Source of the DNA: Bacteroidia bacterium
GTDB lineage: Bacteria > Bacteroidota > Bacteroidia > Flavobacteriales_E > Vicingaceae
Length of the DNA: 38,370 nucleotides
NCBI GenBank assembly: GCA_030429925.1
Contig: JAUIGQ010000009.1
Coordinates: forward strand, 1 to 38,370
Reading direction: 5' to 3'
Below the pieces are notes generated by a model that saw nothing but the letters and a program-made list of their open reading frames with translations, ran no database searches and was not told the DNA's origin. Positions within the stretch are counted from its first letter, which is position 1, and each line of letters begins with the position of its first letter. A program made the translations under genes and the position numbers. Positions 1-9,168 of this stretch are shown here, piece after piece.

Positions 1-556
1 CATTGATTTCATTTTTCTCCAAGGGTTGAAAAACTTCATTTACTCCATTGTAAACAAGATCAATCTTGTTCTCATCAACTGATAAGGATTCAATCAGGTC
101 CTGCTTTGAGTAGGCTGAAACAGTTGCAATCCTATCTGCCCTTTCAGCATATTTTGGAAAGTATTTCTGAAGGAACTTTCTATGGGAGGGAGCTACATTC
201 TCAGGGAGATGAATGAAGTTAAGGTCATGTATCACAGCCAAAGCAGGCATTTTCAGCCCACCGGGAATCCATCCTTCCGGAGAGACGAAAAGATCAAAGT
301 TCTGCTTGTTCAGATAGTTCTTCAATCGGATCTCAAACCAGATGTACCAGAGAATTGGATGTCGAGCCGGTGGAAAAAGACTAACCTTCTTGCTGTTCGC
401 TCCAAAATGGAAATCATTGATCTCTCTATCAAAAATAAAAGTGAATTCAACTTCCGGATGCGAGCTGCAAATTCTCTTGAATGTTTCTATAGTGAATCGT
501 GCAATTCCGTCGGTCTTATTGGGAATAAGTAGACGACTATTGACCGCGATCCGCAT
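1..556 (-). CDS. Glycosyltransferase family 4-like, N-terminal part (cut by window edge)
   Basis: An open frame runs on the minus strand from an ATG at 556-554 to the window edge with no stop, so only the first 185 codons are visible. The product begins MRIAVNSRLLIPNKTDGIAR, typical of GT-B glycosyltransferases of the GT4/GT1 group, in which a Gly-containing loop follows the first beta strand. Further on are PALAVIHDLNFIHLPEN and a segment reading RIATVSAYSKQDLI followed by VYNGVNEVF. These are the acceptor-side strand and the linker into the donor-binding domain seen in mannosyl/glucosyltransferases. The C-terminal nucleotide-sugar site lies outside the window. The start is 3 bp after the stop of the upstream methyltransferase (TAATCTATG), so the two are co-transcribed. 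With the flippase and chain-length genes it should build a surface polysaccharide. Sugar specificity cannot be told. Confidence 0.8.
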   Translation of the reverse strand, partial: MRIAVNSRLLIPNKTDGIARFTIETFKRICSSHPEVEFTFIFDREINDFHFGANSKKVSLFPPARHPILWYIWFEIRLKNYLNKQNFDLFVSPEGWIPGGLKMPALAVIHDLNFIHLPENVAPSHRKFLQKYFPKYAERADRIATVSAYSKQDLIESLSVDENKIDLVYNGVNEVFQPLEKNEIN

Positions 557-559
557 AGA

Positions 560-1384
560 TTAGGAAGTTTTTTTAACTAGGAAATTGATTCCAAAGAAAA
601 AGTATTCTTTTAAGAAGCTATTCTTTTTCCAAAGTTCTTGTTCTTTCTGAACTCTTTCTTCGGCTTTTTCATTGGGAAACGTAAACGGAAGGTAGTACCT
701 AATATATTGTACTGAGGAATCAATGATCTCCAATCCTTGCTTCTTGAATTCATCTTGCCACTTGCCTAGGCTGCGAATGTTCTCATTTCCCAATAAGATG
801 TTCTTTTTAAGCTTTTCATCGTAGATCTCAATGATCCTTTTGTTTCCCCTTTGCAGGAACAATTTGGCATTCTGAATTACATTGTTACCGTTTTCCTCAA
901 TGATAAGCAGCTGGCCGTCCTTGCTAAGCACATGATTAAGGATCTTCAAGGCATCTTGCAATGGCTCTAGATGGTGAAGAGTGTCCTGAATGATTATGAG
1001 GTCATAGGAAGAAGGCTCGAACTGATGGTCGAATATATTCTCATAAGAGTAAGTGAATTTGCTCATATCACCGAACTTCGACCAATACTCCAACCTTTTT
1101 GGTAATTGCTTGATGTAATGTTCCAGGGTAGTTCCATGAGAACTAATGCCGTTGATTGCTAAGAAAATAGCTGTTGTTCCAAAGCCACATCCGCAATCCC
1201 AGATGCGCAGATTGGGCTCTTTTTCTATGTGATCTATGATGTATTGAAGTCGCTGACAGAAGTATGCCTTTCTATACTCGAAGCGCGATTCATCTTCCAG
1301 GTATTTGTAGTAATACCTAAGATCTTCATTCTCTTTTAACTCTTCAACAAAATGTCCGAAGAATTCCTCAACCGTCATCCCCAT
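560..1384 (-). CDS. Class I SAM-dependent methyltransferase
   Basis: A 274-residue soluble protein with the Rossmann-type SAM-binding motif I at residues 61-71 (IWDCGCGFGTT), an acidic residue after strand 2 (TTLEH near 88), and the motif DLIIIQDTLHHLEP near 129-142, equivalent to motif II/post II of class I methyltransferases. The His pair after a strand is common in Methyltransf_11/25-type small-molecule enzymes. The start MGMTVEEF has a second ATG two codons on, and either could be used. It is followed after 3 bp by a glycosyltransferase, and it is divergent from a flippase gene 90 bp away. The natural reading is methylation of a sugar or lipid-linked intermediate of the surface polysaccharide, but that is inferred from context only. 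Confidence 0.8.
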   Translation of the reverse strand: MGMTVEEFFGHFVEELKENEDLRYYYKYLEDESRFEYRKAYFCQRLQYIIDHIEKEPNLRIWDCGCGFGTTAIFLAINGISSHGTTLEHYIKQLPKRLEYWSKFGDMSKFTYSYENIFDHQFEPSSYDLIIIQDTLHHLEPLQDALKILNHVLSKDGQLLIIEENGNNVIQNAKLFLQRGNKRIIEIYDEKLKKNILLGNENIRSLGKWQDEFKKQGLEIIDSSVQYIRYYLPFTFPNEKAEERVQKEQELWKKNSFLKEYFFFGINFLVKKTS

Positions 1385-1474
1385 TTATACCTTATAAAAG
1401 CGCAAATATACATAGGCTATTCAAAACTGTTCTTTCCAACACTTTCCTTTAATTTGCAAAGGCAATCGGTCTTG

Positions 1475-2923
1475 ATGCAAAGAAAATTCGTAGGCAATCT
1501 TCTGTTCGTTCTATTACTTAACCTTTTGGTTAAGCCCTTTTGGATATTGGGTATAGATGTAGCTGTACAAAATAGAGTAGGTGCAGAGGAATACGGATTG
1601 TATTACCCCATCTTCGGATTCTCTATTTTACTCAACATCCTACTTGATTTCGGGATAACCAATTATAACAATAGGAATATTGCCCAGCACTCTCATATGC
1701 TTGGAAGGTATTTCTCGGGCATCTTTGGAGTTAAGTTGCTACTGGGCTTTGTTTATTTAACCTTAACCCTTCTCATGGGTTGGTTGATCGGTTATGGAGA
1801 GAAGGAGATCTACCTGCTACTGATACTCAGCGCAAACCAGTTCCTTGCTTCTATGATCTTGTATCTGAGGTCAAATATTAGCGGACTACACCTTTTTAAA
1901 ACAGAAGGGATCCTCTCTATTACCGATAGAGTATTGATGATAGGGATTTGTGGGTATTTATTATGGTCCGACAAATTTGAAGGGGTATTTAAGATCGAAT
2001 GGTTTGTCTATGCTCAGTTTGCCGCCTACTTCTTTACTGCATTGCTAGCATTTTTCATTGTGCTGAAGAAGGCCGAGTTCTTTAAACCCCGCTTTGATCT
2101 CTTGGTTGTTCGTTTGATCTTGAGAGAGAGCCTACCTTTTGCCTTACTTGTTCTCTTGATGTCCTTCTACTACCGATTAGATTCAGTGATGATAGAAAGG
2201 TTATTAGTAGATGGAAACTACCAGGCCGGGATCTATGCCCAAGCTTACAGGATCCTGGAAGGCTTTAATATGTTTGGATATCTCTTTGCCGGCTTGCTAT
2301 TGCCCATTTTCTCCAGAATGATCAAAGAGAATGAGTCGATCTCTAAATTGCTGAGAACTTCCTTCAACTTGATCTTTATTCCATCTGTTACAGTTGCCTT
2401 TGTTTCCTTCCTTTTTGCAAAAGAGATCATGGACCTGTTGTATGTTGAGAATATTGAAGTATCCGCAGAGATTTACAGCATTCTCATGTTATCTTTTATA
2501 GCAATTGCCCTAAGTTATATTTATGGAACACTGCTAACCGCTAACGGAAGCCTGAAAGAGCTTAACTTCATATCTGCAATTGGTCTCATGCTCAATCTTC
2601 TCATGAATTTTTGGCTGATACCTATTTATGGAGCAAGAGGGGCTGCAATAGCAACCTTGCTTACACAGATGTTGGTGATTGCTTGCCAAATTTTCTTCGT
2701 TTGGAAAATATTTTCTATCAATATCCGTTTTTCCTTTTTGCTCAGAAATATAATTGTCATTGCAATTATAATAGCGGGCGGATTACTAACCAATTCACTC
2801 TTTGATAGCATGTACTTGAGCGTATTTATCATCTTTGCACTTACTGCAGCTCTTCCATTGATTTTTAGACTTATAAACCCTTCAGATGTTGTCAAAATTC
2901 TGAAGAGAGGAGATTCAGCTTGA
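1475..2923 (+). CDS. Wzx-type polysaccharide flippase (MATE/MOP superfamily)
   Basis: A 482-residue, very hydrophobic protein with about 12-14 predicted membrane helices, beginning MQRKFVGNLLFVLLLNLLVK. Length and pattern fit the polysaccharide biosynthesis/Wzx family, which moves lipid-linked repeat units across the inner membrane. The charged RLDSVMIERLLVDGNYQAGIYAQAYRI stretch falls in the middle, where MOP flippases carry the conserved helix 7 region, and YGARGAAIATLLTQ near the C-terminal part matches the usual GxxGAAxAT helix. The frame is open upstream to 1352, but that extension would overlap the divergent methyltransferase start and is hydrophilic, so I chose the ATG at 1475. A stretch reading TTAATTTG at about 1449-1456 resembles the Bacteroidota -7 element with one mismatch. 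It is followed by two Wzz-like genes and a ligase/polymerase. Confidence 0.85.
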   Translation: MQRKFVGNLLFVLLLNLLVKPFWILGIDVAVQNRVGAEEYGLYYPIFGFSILLNILLDFGITNYNNRNIAQHSHMLGRYFSGIFGVKLLLGFVYLTLTLLMGWLIGYGEKEIYLLLILSANQFLASMILYLRSNISGLHLFKTEGILSITDRVLMIGICGYLLWSDKFEGVFKIEWFVYAQFAAYFFTALLAFFIVLKKAEFFKPRFDLLVVRLILRESLPFALLVLLMSFYYRLDSVMIERLLVDGNYQAGIYAQAYRILEGFNMFGYLFAGLLLPIFSRMIKENESISKLLRTSFNLIFIPSVTVAFVSFLFAKEIMDLLYVENIEVSAEIYSILMLSFIAIALSYIYGTLLTANGSLKELNFISAIGLMLNLLMNFWLIPIYGARGAAIATLLTQMLVIACQIFFVWKIFSINIRFSFLLRNIIVIAIIIAGGLLTNSLFDSMYLSVFIIFALTAALPLIFRLINPSDVVKILKRGDSA

Positions 2924-2963
2924 TTTTGCATAATTTTGACTCCTTAAAATTCATCCCTACTAG

Positions 2964-3953
2964 ATGACAGAAGCTAACTACGACATTAACTCAAAGGGCA
3001 TATTGGCTTATATGAGAAGATGGAGGAAAGTGTTATTGACCACCTCCCTTCTTGCCTTTATCAGTTCTTTGGTATTCTCTTTTTTTATAGAGGATAAGTT
3101 TGAATCCTCAGTGATTCTATTCCCCTCTACAACAACCTCTATTTCAAGAGCACTTTTAAATGATGAGAACTACAAGGAAAAAGACTTTCTTGAGTTTGGA
3201 GAGGAAGAGGAAGCTGAACAAATGATCCAGATCTTAAAATCTGATGAGATCAAACAGCACATTATTCAGAAGTTCGATCTGATGAATCACTATTCTATCA
3301 ATCCTGAAAGTGAGTTCAGAAGAACAAAACTCAACAGAGAGTATGATAAGAATATTGATTTCTTCAGAACCAAGTTCATGTCTGTGAAGATCGAGGTAAT
3401 GGATAAGGATGCAGAGTATGCTGCCAACATTGCCAATGAGATCGCTGAGATGTACGATAAGGTTCGAAATAGAATGCTCAATAAAGTGGCTGTGCAGGCT
3501 TTGGGTATTGTAGAAGGTCAATTCAACCAACTGTCTTCCGAGATCAATAGAATGGAAGATACCTTGAATATGATCAGATCTTTAGGTGTTCAGGATTATG
3601 AAACCCAAGTTGAAGTGCTTTCAGATCAATATGGAGCTGCACTTGTCAATAATAATTACAAAGCTGCCGATATCATCAAGAACAGATTGGATACTCTTTC
3701 TAAGTACGGAGGAAAGTATCTAAGCCTGGTTCAACAGTTAGAGTACGAAAGAGAGAAGCTCAGTGATCTCAGGAAAATCTACTCCGAGGCAAAGGTCAAC
3801 GCTCAATCTACCATTGATCAGAAGTTCATTGTAAACAGAGCTGAGGTAGCAGAGAAGGCTACATATCCATTAAGATGGTTGATCGTATGTGTTTCTACAC
3901 TTGCAACCTTTTTGTTCACCATGATCATTCTGATCATAATTGATCCAAGATAA
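2964..3953 (+). CDS. Wzz-like chain-length determinant protein (first copy)
   Basis: 329 residues with the architecture of polysaccharide co-polymerases. A short cytoplasmic N terminus is followed by one membrane helix (about 23-45, VLLTTSLLAFISSLVFSFF), a long periplasmic helical region rich in charged residues, and a second membrane helix near the C terminus (about 304-326, WLIVCVSTLATFLF). The sequence YPLRWLIV at the start of the second helix matches the proline-containing motif typical of the family. There is no cytoplasmic tyrosine-kinase domain, so this is a Wzz/PCP-1-like form. It would set polymer length together with the O-antigen ligase/polymerase. The next gene encodes a second member, starting one base after this stop (TAAGATG). 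Specific role of each copy is unknown. Confidence 0.8.
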   Translation: MTEANYDINSKGILAYMRRWRKVLLTTSLLAFISSLVFSFFIEDKFESSVILFPSTTTSISRALLNDENYKEKDFLEFGEEEEAEQMIQILKSDEIKQHIIQKFDLMNHYSINPESEFRRTKLNREYDKNIDFFRTKFMSVKIEVMDKDAEYAANIANEIAEMYDKVRNRMLNKVAVQALGIVEGQFNQLSSEINRMEDTLNMIRSLGVQDYETQVEVLSDQYGAALVNNNYKAADIIKNRLDTLSKYGGKYLSLVQQLEYEREKLSDLRKIYSEAKVNAQSTIDQKFIVNRAEVAEKATYPLRWLIVCVSTLATFLFTMIILIIIDPR

Positions 3954-3954
3954 G

Positions 3955-4917
3955 ATGGAAGAAAGAAAAGGGAATAGCTATTTTAGGTCAAATGTGAACA
4001 TTTTCGTATTTGCCTTTAGGAATTGGAAGATTTTAGGATCAGTTGCATTGGTTGCCGGTGTTTTAGCTGCTGTCTTCTCAGGTCCGAACTTCATCTCACC
4101 AAAGTTTACTTCTAAAGCAGTGATCTATCCGGCTAACCTTGGGGTTTACTCAGGTGAGACAAGGCTAGAGCAGATGCAACAGTATTTAGAGTCTAATGCC
4201 ATTAGAGATTCTATCATTGAGAAGTTCAATCTTTGGGATGAGTATGAGATCGATAAGAAGTATCCTTCCTCAAAGAATATGATGATCGAAGTATATGGTG
4301 AGCATATTGGTTTTGATGAAACCAAATTTGAGTCGATCAGAATTACTGCAAGCTCAACTGATCCGGTTAAGGCCAGAGATATTGTCGCGGAGATCATTGA
4401 TCAATTGAACGAAACTGTTAGAAGAACAGAAAGGCAGAAATACAAGGAGATTCTAGTTATCAATGAAAAAATGATGCTGGAGAAACGCCATCAATTGGAT
4501 AGTCTAGAGGATTTGATCAAAGAATACAGTGTTAAGTATGGTCTCTTAGATTATATTACTCAGTCTGAAGAAGTTACAGAAGGGTATATGAACTTCCTTT
4601 TGGAGGGAAGAAAGGGTGGTGACTTTGAGGAAGCGCGCAAGCTGTACGATAATCTGGAAGAGCATGGTAGGAAATTCCACAATTGGCATGCTCAACTAAA
4701 TGTTGTCAATGCAGAGTATATGAGCAGACTGCACAACTATGAGCATGCAAAGAAGGACTTTGAGAAATATCAAACGTATTCGAACGTATTGGTGAGTCCT
4801 GAAGTTCCTGATAAAAAGTCTTCACCCATTAGGTGGTTAATTGTTTTAAGTGCAATGATTGCCGCCACCTTATTCACATTTGTAGTGATCTCTTTGAGAG
4901 AGTATATATCCTTCTAG
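3955..4917 (+). CDS. Wzz-like chain-length determinant protein (second copy)
   Basis: 320 residues with the same plan as its upstream neighbour: helix 1 near residues 23-42 (WKILGSVALVAGVLAAVF), a periplasmic helical domain, and helix 2 near the C terminus introduced by SSPIRWLIVLSAMIAATLF. The frame extends upstream to a TTG at 3940 inside the previous gene. The ATG at 3955, one base after the previous stop, is the simpler start. The stop TAG at 4915-4917 is followed after one base by the ATG of the ligase/polymerase gene, so the three are surely one transcript. Sequence similarity to the first copy is limited outside the membrane segments, suggesting old divergence and either heteromeric assembly or distinct polymers. 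Confidence 0.78.
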   Translation: MEERKGNSYFRSNVNIFVFAFRNWKILGSVALVAGVLAAVFSGPNFISPKFTSKAVIYPANLGVYSGETRLEQMQQYLESNAIRDSIIEKFNLWDEYEIDKKYPSSKNMMIEVYGEHIGFDETKFESIRITASSTDPVKARDIVAEIIDQLNETVRRTERQKYKEILVINEKMMLEKRHQLDSLEDLIKEYSVKYGLLDYITQSEEVTEGYMNFLLEGRKGGDFEEARKLYDNLEEHGRKFHNWHAQLNVVNAEYMSRLHNYEHAKKDFEKYQTYSNVLVSPEVPDKKSSPIRWLIVLSAMIAATLFTFVVISLREYISF

Positions 4918-4918
4918 G

Positions 4919-6367
4919 ATGGATAATGCATTAAAATCAAGCTGGGTCTTAATTCTGACCTTCCTCTTCATCATGGCGAACAGCGCCTTGATCGCATTGG
5001 AGCAGTATTGGTTTTCATTGGTTCCTTTTGCATTGGTTTTGGTGATCCTGGCTTTTGTAGCCATGGATAAACTAATGTGGTTCATCGTGTTTACTACGCC
5101 TTTGTCTCTAAACCTTGAAGAGCTGGAATTTGGCGGGGTTGGTATGTTCTTACCTACTGAACCTTTATTGTTTGGAATTCTCTTGATCTTTTTCTTAAAG
5201 CTCATTTATGAGAAGCAGTTCGATAAAGAAGTTACTTTTCATGTGGTTAGCAAAAGTATATACTTCCACTTGGCGTGGATCCTTATTACCGTAATTACGA
5301 GCACATTGCCACTGGTTTCTGTCAAATTCTTTCTTGCCAGAGCCTGGTTCATTGTTGCCTTTTACTTTATAGCCTCCCAATTGTTCAAGAACCTGAAAAA
5401 CATTAGAACCTTCTTTTGGGTCTATTTGATACCTCTAAGTATGGTTGCCATCTATACTTTTGTGCATCACAGCACATATGGGTTTGCTGAACGACCTGCC
5501 CACTGGGTAATGCAACCCTTTTTTAAAGACCATACTGTCTATGGGGCCGTGCTTGCCATGATGTTCCCAATCCTTCTTTTCTTGCTTACTGCCAAGAGGT
5601 ATGCAAAATATAGATTAATCACTTCCATGATGACAGTGGTCTTACTATTAGGAATTATTTTCTCATACGGTAGGGCAGCTTGGATCAGTTTGGTAGCTGC
5701 TTTTGCAGTTTCCTTGATCTATATTTTCAAGTTGAAGCGCTCTTTCATTCTTTCTGTATCCGGACTGGTGCTGATCTTTGCCGGACTTTTTTGGGTAGAC
5801 ATTATCAATGTTCTTGAAAAGAACGAGCAGGATTCCACTAGTGAGAACTTAACAGAACATGTTCAGTCAATTACCAATATCTCAACGGATGCTTCGAACT
5901 TGGAAAGGATCAATAGATGGAATTCGGCATTGAGAATGTTTGAAGAGAAGCCTCTCTTGGGTTGGGGCCCGGGAACTTATTCATTTCAGTATGCTCCTTT
6001 TCAGTCATCTGAAGATCTTACCATCATCAGCACCAATGCCGGTGATATGGGTAATGCCCACTCGGAGTTTATAGGACCTTTAGCTGAGATGGGAGTGCTC
6101 GGTCCGATCACTTTCATTATCATCATCTTCCTATTTTATAAGAAATCTGCCAACCTTTATTATACCTTACCTAAGAGTGAGGTTAGATCAATAGTATTCT
6201 GGGTTACTTTGGCATTCACTTCCTACATCATCAATGGCACTTTGAACAATTTCTTGGATACAGATAAAGCAAGCGTACCTTTTTGGGCCTTTATTGCAAT
6301 AATCGTAAGTATAGATCTGTGGAAAGATAAAATGCTTAGCGAAGAAAAGAAAGACCTACAAAAGTAA
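4919..6367 (+). CDS. O-antigen ligase/polymerase family membrane protein
   Basis: 482 residues with about 11-12 membrane helices and one large external loop around residues 295-390. The motif YGRAAWISLV near residue 250 and WNSALRMFEEKPLLGWGPGTY in the loop are signatures of the O-antigen ligase-like superfamily (Wzy_C / WaaL fold), where Arg and His residues act in glycosyl transfer from undecaprenyl-pyrophosphate donors. GNAHSEFIGPLAEMGVLG supplies the conserved His region. It closes the polysaccharide operon after the flippase and two chain-length proteins. Whether it polymerises units (Wzy) or ligates to lipid A core (WaaL) cannot be decided from sequence alone. Its last 32 bp overlap the 3' end of the convergent phosphatase gene. 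Confidence 0.82.
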   Translation: MDNALKSSWVLILTFLFIMANSALIALEQYWFSLVPFALVLVILAFVAMDKLMWFIVFTTPLSLNLEELEFGGVGMFLPTEPLLFGILLIFFLKLIYEKQFDKEVTFHVVSKSIYFHLAWILITVITSTLPLVSVKFFLARAWFIVAFYFIASQLFKNLKNIRTFFWVYLIPLSMVAIYTFVHHSTYGFAERPAHWVMQPFFKDHTVYGAVLAMMFPILLFLLTAKRYAKYRLITSMMTVVLLLGIIFSYGRAAWISLVAAFAVSLIYIFKLKRSFILSVSGLVLIFAGLFWVDIINVLEKNEQDSTSENLTEHVQSITNISTDASNLERINRWNSALRMFEEKPLLGWGPGTYSFQYAPFQSSEDLTIISTNAGDMGNAHSEFIGPLAEMGVLGPITFIIIIFLFYKKSANLYYTLPKSEVRSIVFWVTLAFTSYIINGTLNNFLDTDKASVPFWAFIAIIVSIDLWKDKMLSEEKKDLQK

Positions 6368-7583
6368 TATCATCGTTGATCCCACTGTCTTGTTTTAGGG
6401 AATCGATCTTCTTTACAAGGGCCTTGTTGATATCATCGAGATTTTGATGCTCTTCAATAATGGCTTGAACTCCTTCAACGTCCAACTGATTTCCCTTCAG
6501 ATCTTCCAGTTCTGAAAGTCCATCTGTAAAGCAGAGCATTACCGAGTTTTCTTTGATCTTTACTTTTCCGGCTTCAACTGCAGGAAGTTCATCGAACATG
6601 CCCAGTACCGTACAACCTTTCTTGAGCAGGTCGTACTCATTGCCGTTCTTAAGTATGGCCGGATGATGACCGGCATTCAAATACTCTAGTTGCTTTTTCT
6701 TGGTATCATAAATAGCAATGAACAGAGTAATGAACTTCTCATATTGAGCTGATTCAATTACTTTCTGATTGGTAAGCCGGATCAGTTGTTCTAGATCTTG
6801 AGTAACATTAAGTAAAGCCCTAAGATTAGCTTGAAAGTTGGCCATAAGCAGGGCTGCCGGCATTCCCTTTCCCGAAACATCTGCTATACAGATCGCAATC
6901 CTTCCTTCACCCAGATCAACAATATCATAATAATCACCTCCTACCTCTGAATGTGGTTCGTAGTAGGCTTGAACCTCAATATTCTCATTCTTGGGAAGTT
7001 TTCGTGGAAAGAGCAGGCTCTGCATATTTTGTGCAAGCTCAAGCTCTTTTTTTACCGCGATCTGTTTGATGTACTCCTTATTCAAACGCTTATTCTCCAA
7101 AGCCACAACGATAATGTTGGCCAAGGTTTGAATAAACTTCAAATGTTTGATGATAGGACTGATCTCGATCTTCTCTTCCTCTAGGTCAGCTAATAGGAGG
7201 TAGGCCAATGGTTTGTTCTTATGGTATACTGGTACCACTATATCAAACTGTTCTGTGCCACTGATCTTGGCAGAACTAACTGTTGCTATCTCTTTGAACT
7301 CCTCAACAACAGAAGCGATCGGGAATTTAGCAAGGCTTTTCTTTTGGATCTTCTCAGTCAATGCAAGATTCCATCTATCCTCAAATACAAAGAGAGCGAA
7401 CTTGTCTATTAGAAGCTGTTCAGTAAGAACCTCCCTCAGGATATCATAGAGTTCCTCAGAGCTGGAATTATTGTTAATGGCATTAGTGATCTCCAACAAA
7501 GTGTTCAACTTTGTGTTGGAAAGCGCTAACCTGCCTTTAACCCGACTCTCCTTGTCACTTACCATCTTTATTTGCTTTCTCAA
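6336..7583 (-). CDS. GAF domain-containing PP2C/SpoIIE-type serine phosphatase
   Basis: 415 residues. A GAF-like sensor region covers about residues 25-165, a short coiled linker about 165-195 contains the LELAQNMQSLLFPRKLP sequence typical of RsbU-like proteins, and a PP2C/SpoIIE phosphatase domain fills the rest. Metal-binding motifs are visible: GGDYYDIV at 215-222, IADVSGKGMPAA at 233-244 and CFTDGLSE towards the end. LNAGHHPAIL is also characteristic. Such enzymes dephosphorylate anti-anti-sigma proteins or other Ser/Thr-phosphorylated partners, but no partner-switching gene is nearby. The first ATG (7583) overlaps the upstream lpxD-like gene by 29 bp; Met7 (7565) would overlap by 11 bp and is equally plausible. 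It is the last gene of the lipid A operon. Confidence 0.85.
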   Translation of the reverse strand: MRKQIKMVSDKESRVKGRLALSNTKLNTLLEITNAINNNSSSEELYDILREVLTEQLLIDKFALFVFEDRWNLALTEKIQKKSLAKFPIASVVEEFKEIATVSSAKISGTEQFDIVVPVYHKNKPLAYLLLADLEEEKIEISPIIKHLKFIQTLANIIVVALENKRLNKEYIKQIAVKKELELAQNMQSLLFPRKLPKNENIEVQAYYEPHSEVGGDYYDIVDLGEGRIAICIADVSGKGMPAALLMANFQANLRALLNVTQDLEQLIRLTNQKVIESAQYEKFITLFIAIYDTKKKQLEYLNAGHHPAILKNGNEYDLLKKGCTVLGMFDELPAVEAGKVKIKENSVMLCFTDGLSELEDLKGNQLDVEGVQAIIEEHQNLDDINKALVKKIDSLKQDSGINDDITFVGLSFLR

Positions 7584-8493
7584 GAAATTTTGGCAAAGCC
7601 CTAATGCTTGCCATTTCTCTCATCTTTGTTTTACTGTCTATGGCCGGAGACCCAAAATACACATTGTTGGGTGCCAATGATTTTCCTACACCACTTTGTG
7701 CATAGAGCACTGCATTCTCCCCGATGGTAATACCACTGGAGATTCCAACTTGTCCCCAAAGGGTTACTCCGTCCTCAATGATCGTACATCCGGCTATTCC
7801 GCATTGAGCTGCTATCAAACAGCGATCACCAACCCTTGTATCATGTCCGATCTGCACTAGATTATCTATTACGGTATTCTTGCCCACATAGGTTTCAGAA
7901 GTCACTCCTCTATCAATGGTGCAATTGGCACCTATCTCAGTGTAATCATCAATAAATACGCTTCCTTCAGAACCCAATCTTTCAAAGCTATTGGGTCTTT
8001 TCTTGTAGTAGAATCCTTGAGAACCAATAACAGTTCCTGCCTGGATCACCACATTCTTACCTATCTTGACCTTACCTAATAATTGAACTCCTGGATAGAT
8101 CATACTTCCTTCCCCAATTTCAACCCATTGATCAATAAAGGCTGTAGGATGGATCTTACAGTTGGGGAAGTCGCTTGGCTTTTTGCCCTCCGCCGGAAAC
8201 TCTACTTCTGAAAACTTTCTCAGGATCTCATTGAACAAAGTGAAGGGTTCATCTGACAAGATGATACCTTTCCCAGCTGGGATCTCAACATCTTCTTTGT
8301 TGATGATGATCACGGAGGCTAATGAACCTAATGCTTTGTCGTAATATTTTGGGTGATCGACAAATACAATGTCACCTCTTTCAACAACATGTATTTCGTT
8401 GATTCCGCTGATCTCAGCTTGCTCATTACCTCTGAATTCCAGTTGGAGTTCAGATGCAAAATCCTTTAGATGGTAGGTCTTGTCAAACTTCAT
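7555..8493 (-). CDS. LpxD-like left-handed beta-helix acyltransferase (second copy)
   Basis: 312 residues. An N-terminal region like the uridine-binding domain of LpxD (about 1-110) precedes hexapeptide repeats of a left-handed parallel beta helix (about 115-285) and a short helical tail. DNLVQIGHD at 210-218 places His217 where the catalytic His of LpxD lies (His239 in E. coli). The paralogue encoded at 11968-13020 is 350 residues and retains the fuller LpxD pattern, so this shorter one may have a different acyl donor or acceptor, for example a specialised 3-OH fatty acid. It lies 15 bp downstream of efp and overlaps the phosphatase gene. The family assignment is firm. The exact substrate is not. 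Confidence 0.82.
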   Translation of the reverse strand: MKFDKTYHLKDFASELQLEFRGNEQAEISGINEIHVVERGDIVFVDHPKYYDKALGSLASVIIINKEDVEIPAGKGIILSDEPFTLFNEILRKFSEVEFPAEGKKPSDFPNCKIHPTAFIDQWVEIGEGSMIYPGVQLLGKVKIGKNVVIQAGTVIGSQGFYYKKRPNSFERLGSEGSVFIDDYTEIGANCTIDRGVTSETYVGKNTVIDNLVQIGHDTRVGDRCLIAAQCGIAGCTIIEDGVTLWGQVGISSGITIGENAVLYAQSGVGKSLAPNNVYFGSPAIDSKTKMREMASIRALPKFLEKANKDGK

Positions 8494-8508
8494 TTTGCCT
8501 GACGAATA

Positions 8509-9075
8509 TTATTCTTTAACTCTTTCTGAGTAAGCTCCTGTTCTTGTGTCGATCTTTACTTTATCTCCCTCATTGATGAACAACGGCACCTTGATCTCTG
8601 CTCCTGTCTCAATTTTTGCTGGCTTTGTTGTATTTGTTGCAGTATCACCCTTGATTCCCGGCTCAGTATAGGTGATCTCCATCTCTACAAAGGGAGGAAG
8701 GTCACATGAAAGTGCTCTTTCTTCATCTGCATGGAACATGATATCAACTGAATTACCTTCCTTTAAAAATTGCGGTGCGTTGATCATCTCCTTCGGCAGG
8801 AAGGTCTGCTCATAATTTTCTGTATTCATAAAGTGGTAACCGCTATCATCATTGTATAGATATTGATAGGTTCTATTTTCAATTCTAACGATGTCTATCT
8901 TAACTCCAGAGTTGAAGGTATTGTCGATGATCTTTCCACTGGTTAAGCTTTTCAGTTTCGTTCTTACGAAAGCGGGCCCTTTTCCCGGTTTAACGTGTTG
9001 AAATTCAATGATCTGATATAGATCGTTGTTGTATTTGATACATAGTCCGTTCTTAAAATCTGCTGTAGTTGCCAT
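8509..9075 (-). CDS. efp: Translation elongation factor P
   Basis: 188 residues, the normal length for EF-P, with the three-beta-barrel layout. The N-terminal KOW-like domain carries [12 protein letters not shown] near residues 27-38, whose Lys32 is the residue at the tip of the loop reaching the peptidyl-transferase centre. In the C-terminal part, [20 protein letters not shown] and TGAYSERV are the standard OB-fold signature. EF-P relieves ribosome stalling at polyproline. It sits within the lipid A cluster, 93 bp downstream of an ABC ATPase gene, a gap wide enough for its own promoter; CACATTTG on the minus strand (9099-9092) resembles a Bacteroidota -7 element with one mismatch. I see no EpmA/EpmB genes in the window. 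Confidence 0.95.
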   Translation of the reverse strand: MATTADFKNGLCIKYNNDLYQIIEFQHVKPGKGPAFVRTKLKSLTSGKIIDNTFNSGVKIDIVRIENRTYQYLYNDDSGYHFMNTENYEQTFLPKEMINAPQFLKEGNSVDIMFHADEERALSCDLPPFVEMEITYTEPGIKGDTATNTTKPAKIETGAEIKVPLFINEGDKVKIDTRTGAYSERVKE

Positions 9076-9168
9076 ATAATTCTATTGTCTGCAAATGTGT
9101 GTTCTGTATTATTTTAGAGTTGTTGGTTACTCTCTGTTTATTCAAAGATAAGCTTATTGGCGCTTTTC

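Noticed and set aside
182-532. A 116-codon plus-strand frame at the left edge
   Set aside because: The opposite strand encodes a recognisable glycosyltransferase across the same bases and is open to the window edge, so the plus-strand frame is a shadow.
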